From: Chamaea fasciata
Taxonomy: Eukaryota; Chordata; Aves; Passeriformes; Sylviidae
NCBI GenBank assembly: GCA_029207755.1
Contig: JARCOQ010000004.1
Location: 40,356,305-40,420,304 of the forward strand
Length of the DNA: 64,000 nt
Direction: 5' to 3'
Shown: piece by piece, positions 59,701-64,000 of the stretch
Position numbering within the stretch: the first letter of the stretch is position 1
Layout: each line of letters begins with the position of its first letter
Made by a program: the position numbers and the translations under genes
The notes under the pieces: generated by a model
Seen by the model: only the letters and a program-made list of their open reading frames with translations
What the model was told of the DNA's origin: nothing
Database searches by the model: none

Positions 59701-60117
59701 AATGGCCATTTAAAAACAATTTGACCATTTAATTAACTAAAACCTAAAGAATTTGTCTGTTCCCCCACACACATTGCCTGAAGAAGGAACACTCCAAATT
59801 CAAGGTCAGCCAGTCTCTTGGAATTACATCATGTTGTAATTAGCAGCTCCACACATCAGTGCATCTTTACTCAAAAGAATGTCAAGAGCCTTATTTGGAT
59901 TGATTGGTCCTACTTACAACATTTTATATGTTGAATTAGAAAAGGCTCCACATCTTGTGTTAAATTTGGAGAATAAAACATCATTCTATTATCATTTTCC
60001 AGAAAGGACTTTAAAACCACGATAAGCATTGATTTTCTAATACTCTTTAGCTTAAGATGTTAAAAATATATTTCTTTACATAAATCAAATATTACAACCA
60101 TGTTAAACCTGGTTGTG
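53721..60117. other. No gene recognised
   Basis: AT-rich DNA in which I see no exon, RNA gene or recognisable repeat copy. Open frames stay below 95 codons. Confidence 0.5.
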
Positions 60118-60225
60118 GTGTGTTAAAATCATAAAACTTTGAGCTGAAAAACTGATCTTCAGACTAAGGTCTGATTGTCCAACCCAGCAATCCATCCTAC
60201 CCCCCACCTCTGCCTAAAATACAAG
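60118..60225 (-). mobile_element. Possible CR1 3' tail, copy G
   Basis: On the plus strand AAATCATAAAACTTTGAGCTG (60126-60146) followed by GATCTTCAGAC and GTCCAACCCAGCAATCC resembles the complement of a CR1 3' end (ATCATAGAA..., GAGTTGGAA..., AGTCCAACCC). It is short, diverged and has no coding part, so this is tentative. Confidence 0.4.
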
Positions 60226-61872
60226 CAATTACAACGAGATAGCATTCTACCTTAGTCAGCTTCTGCTGGGGAGATAATTTTCAGCTCTCTTTTGCTAAGA
60301 ACTTCTCCAAATGGTTCATATTAACACCAGAACAGCTCTGAACTCTATGCGTATTTGTACAAGCCCAAGATAATTTGTTCACTGAGAGCACTGATTGAAA
60401 GACAGCTTTACTGGTGGGTTTGAAGTGAAGCAGTCGCATGAAAGAACATATCTCTCTGTTTTGTGTTAGAGATCTGCACTGCATCCTCAGACGTAAACAA
60501 TCCTCACATATGAATAAGGGAACTAGAACTAAGCCACAATAGCAGGCACTTTAAAAGCAAGCTCACTTTCCTGGGTTCTGAAGACTGACAGATGTGCCAA
60601 GATTTACCCCAGCAAGTGACACATTTGTTCATCTCTTGCCTTAGCCTTTCCCTCACACCTTAACCCTATTTCACACATAGATATACCATCAGATTTAAAT
60701 TCTGTTTGTATGTATTCTCCAAGGAACCTGATGTACAAAGCACCTCATACACAGTGTATAGATTGTCTTTCCTTACAGAGGAATGAAACTAAAATATAGC
60801 TTTTCTTCTGATCAAAACACAAGATCATTCATGCAGCAATTTAGGATAGACATGTTGAAAAAAGCAGCAGAATTTGTAGAATTTATATCTAACTACCACT
60901 GAATGAGGAAGGTCTGCCCAAAATCTGGACTGTGCAATACAGATGGAGAAAATTATTTAAGATTTCCCACCTCTTTTTCCATAGACTGGCAGCTAGAAAT
61001 TGCCTTTGAAGTTTCCTATTTAGGGTCGGAAGCCAAGACTAACATATTTTATTTTGGTTTTTGGTAAAGACTGGTGGCATTTTATGCATTCATATAAATT
61101 TGGTAATATATTAAAGCAAATAAAAATAAAGGTGTTATTCTTCAGCTGCAAGTATGATACAAATTTCAAGTATTCCCTCATATCAGCAGAATTTTCAAGG
61201 ATTGTAGAAACAGCTCTGCTGTGTAGACCAGGATTTCACTATTAATTGCACCCTCATCAGCTCTCTTCCAAGAAATCACTGAAGCTAGACTGAAAATAAA
61301 TACATGGGAGTCACAAATTTCATCATGTGCAAATCCTCAGCAAAATCAGCTACATGTGGGCTTTGTCTGCAGGATTTCACCCAGAGTAACCCAGATCTAA
61401 AGAACAAAGATTTAGGAGAATCCAAAACAAAAACTCTGACAAATTAGGAAGCAGAAACAAGCCTACACCATTCCTCTGGAAAGCCTTGTTAGTGCACAGC
61501 TGCAGTGACAAAAGCTATTCAAAACCCTCATTGTATGTGCTGCAGTTGTCAAGGGAATATGGTGGGGAATCATGTAATCATCCAAGTCATAGCAATGTAA
61601 AATCACCTTTTTTGTCTTTCCCAGAAGTTATCTCTTCCCTGCAAACCATCTGTTTGAATACCTACTGACTGCAGGAGAGCTGACTTTCAGCTGTGTACAA
61701 ATTGCTAGGAATGGCTCATGCTCTTGAAAGCTTCCAAATTTAGCAATATGACTCATGTAGTTGGATAATTTTAAATATCTTCATTATTTCTAGTTCATTT
61801 CATTCTGAGCCACTATATATAAATTGAGTGCCTAGAACATTAGAGAGATCACTTCTAAAAACCCACTGGCAA
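60226..61872. other. No gene recognised
   Basis: AT-rich DNA with only short open frames and no recognisable repeat. Confidence 0.5.
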
Positions 61873-61875
61873 ATA

Positions 61876-61923
<48 letters not shown>

Positions 61924-61934
61924 CATACATACAT
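61873..61934 (+). repeat. Compound (ATAC)n(AT)n(ATAC)n microsatellite
   Basis: ATAC units, then about ten AT units, then ATAC units again. The pattern suggests point change of C to T within an ATAC array followed by AT expansion. It accounts for the Tyr/Val/Cys-rich frame at 61855-62046 on the minus strand. Confidence 0.95.
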
Positions 61935-64000
61935 ATTTAAGATAGGCTGAACACAGGAATTTACAGTTTTCAGCACTGGTTAACTGTGAGGAGTGTACCA
62001 TGTGAAGAACAATGAAAGGCTTTTTTATATTACAAAATAATTCCAAAAATATGAAGCAGCTTTTGGTCTATGATTAAAATTTGCTGCATAAGCAGAATTT
62101 TCAAAATATCAATACAATATATTTAAAATATTTCTGCCAGGTTTTGCTTGAAGAAAGGATTTGGTTCCAACAAACTGATTTTTATGCATCCAAGGTGCAC
62201 TCAACCCTAATATAAAATTAAGAACATTCAGTAAGTAGCAATGGAACAACAAGAAATGCAAGCAAATAAAAATGCAGAATTTTCTTTCAGGCTCATCTTA
62301 AGTGTTCACCATCAAAGTCAGTGATGAGTAAAATGCATTATTTCAATGAGGATCTGAACAACAAAGAAAATAAGACCAGAATATCAACTGAAGAAAATTC
62401 CATCACCAGATTACTACATCAAGAATTAGTACATTACTGTACTAAGAAGTGCTAAGTCATTGTAAGGAAGAGCAACCACTGAATTTTATAGAGTTTTATT
62501 CTGCCAATACATTTTATAGCTCTCTTAAACTTCGAAGATTTAAAAATTTCTTTGGGTTTTCATCTAAATTAAATACTTCACTAAGTTATTCTAAATTTCT
62601 TGTCTTTGATTCAGAACTCCAGAACAGTCTACTACAGTTTCTATCAGGATAATAATAATGAATGTTTTTTTATTTTATTACTTGATATGTCAATGGATTT
62701 AAATAACTTCTGCAATTTTGCCTTGAAACGGAGACCCATATTAAAATATTAAGCTAATGAAACAAGCATCCTGGTCTGTAAAACGTTAAAACTAAGGTGT
62801 TTATCTTATTAATATGTGCTACAGCATGTACACCCACTAGAAGGATGTAAAGCCCTGTAATTTGTCTTACTGAAACTGTTCAAAACACATCTTGCTTTTT
62901 ATATATTTATAGCTGCCAATGCACTGGTAATGGTGTAGAAAATGAAATCCTCATATACTAATCACAGGTAATGGATAGTTTTTAAGGTGATTGTATTCCT
63001 GATTACCATTTTGTAAGCTCAGAAATTATACTGCATCACCTCATGCTGCTCAGATGTGTCAGCTACTGAGCAGATTTTAACTAGGAACAAAAAACAAAGG
63101 GTGTTTTGAAATGCAAATTCAAAACTTGCATTTTCCTTCTGTGGTTACTACTTAATCTTTCCAAAATGTCTGAATAAAACCCCAAAGAATCACAACCCTA
63201 CTTAATTTCAAAGCATCAACATCATTTAGTTTAAAATGGGGCTCTATTGCTATTTGTTTATGGGAAAGTTATAATGATATACATGATAACCACTCCCTTA
63301 ATAAGTTCCAGGCATATAATTTTGCTTCTGTACTTTGAAATTATGAGTAGTTCTTTCTGACTATGGAGAATGTAGTACTATTTAGTGAATATTCTTATTT
63401 GGTTCTCCCCCGTCTAGCATCTACTTCATAATAGCTAGTTAAATTCAGATTTGTTGTGGGTTGCATTTTTTATGGTTATTCTTGTTCAATTCCATGCCAG
63501 CTTGCAGCAAATGTGCTCATATAGCATAGATAATTATGTGTGATTTTATCCCTTAGTGAAAGACAAAAAATTTGGCAGTCTTGCCTCATGTATTTTTTTT
63601 CTATTTTGATACAACTCATTATTTGTATTAGGTCTATTTTAATACAGCTTTTCAAGAAGATAGAAACATGTTTCTTAGGTCAATTATATAGCTTTTAATG
63701 CAAGGTACTGCTATTTGTGTTAGAGATTTTTATATGATCATTAATTTCTAATGCTAATTATTATTTAATCATAATTATGTAGTTCTTTGCCTGCAAACTA
63801 AATAATTTCTGTTATACAGGCAGTACAATTTCAAAAGAAACAGCAGAAGGCACATTTACAGCAACTAAATAGAATAAAAAGCAGTAGTCAGTTCTAATTT
63901 TCATTAGACCCTATTTCTTCTTGTCAACAACCCCTAATGCAAAGAGACACAAGTCAGGGCAGGACAGGACTGAACAAAGACAGAAATATTTATGTAATAA
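61935..64000. other. No gene recognised to window end
   Basis: AT-rich DNA with no supported features. Confidence 0.5.

Noticed and set aside
1..64000. CRISPR arrays, prokaryotic operons, phage or plasmid features
   Set aside because: There are no spaced direct repeats and no ribosome-binding-site-linked gene rows; CR1 and LTR content mark the DNA as avian nuclear.

Overview
The window reads as bird nuclear DNA, most likely from a songbird. It is an intergenic or deep-intronic stretch with no protein-coding gene that I can support. The bird call rests on seven decayed CR1 LINE copies, several with readable reverse-transcriptase, endonuclease or esterase motifs, and on LTRs whose U5 ends resemble songbird endogenous-retrovirus LTRs as I remember them. 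No database search was possible, so family names rest on motif reading and recalled consensus words.

Layout. 0.3-1.06 kb: CR1 copy A (+). 10.5-11.95 kb: CR1 copy B (-), keeping the typical CR1 3' end. 14.8-15.3 kb: 3' part of an LTR (+). 16.6-18.7 kb: CR1 copy C (+), split by a whole solo LTR at 17.4-18.2 kb. 19.36-20.05 kb: second solo LTR (+). 28.8-29.6 kb: CR1 copy D (-). 34.7-35.2 kb: candidate solo LTR. 39.8-40.0 kb: CR1 fragment E (-). 40.4-45.2 kb: CR1 copy F (-), the best preserved, with ORF1 esterase, endonuclease and reverse-transcriptase remnants; it is broken by a minus-strand LTR (41.6-42.2 kb), by a ~570 bp purine-strand microsatellite and by a plus-strand LTR (43.5-44.3 kb). 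60.1 kb: possible CR1 3' tail G. The rest is AT-rich unique-looking DNA with short simple repeats.

Nothing here acts together as a pathway. The story is one of layered insertion: old CR1 copies came first, LTR elements landed in two of them, and simple repeats grew at a junction. Every CR1 frame is broken and most catalytic motifs are damaged, so all copies look dead. The longest open frames (poly-Pro, poly-Leu/Ser and poly-Arg, 42.7-43.7 kb) are by-products of the microsatellite. I found no tRNA, rRNA, snRNA, CRISPR array or prokaryotic feature, and no convincing undescribed biological system. The items most worth checking are the nested locus at 40.4-45.2 kb, its purine tract, and the promoter-like hairpin/AP-1 arrangement in the LTR at 41.6-42.2 kb.
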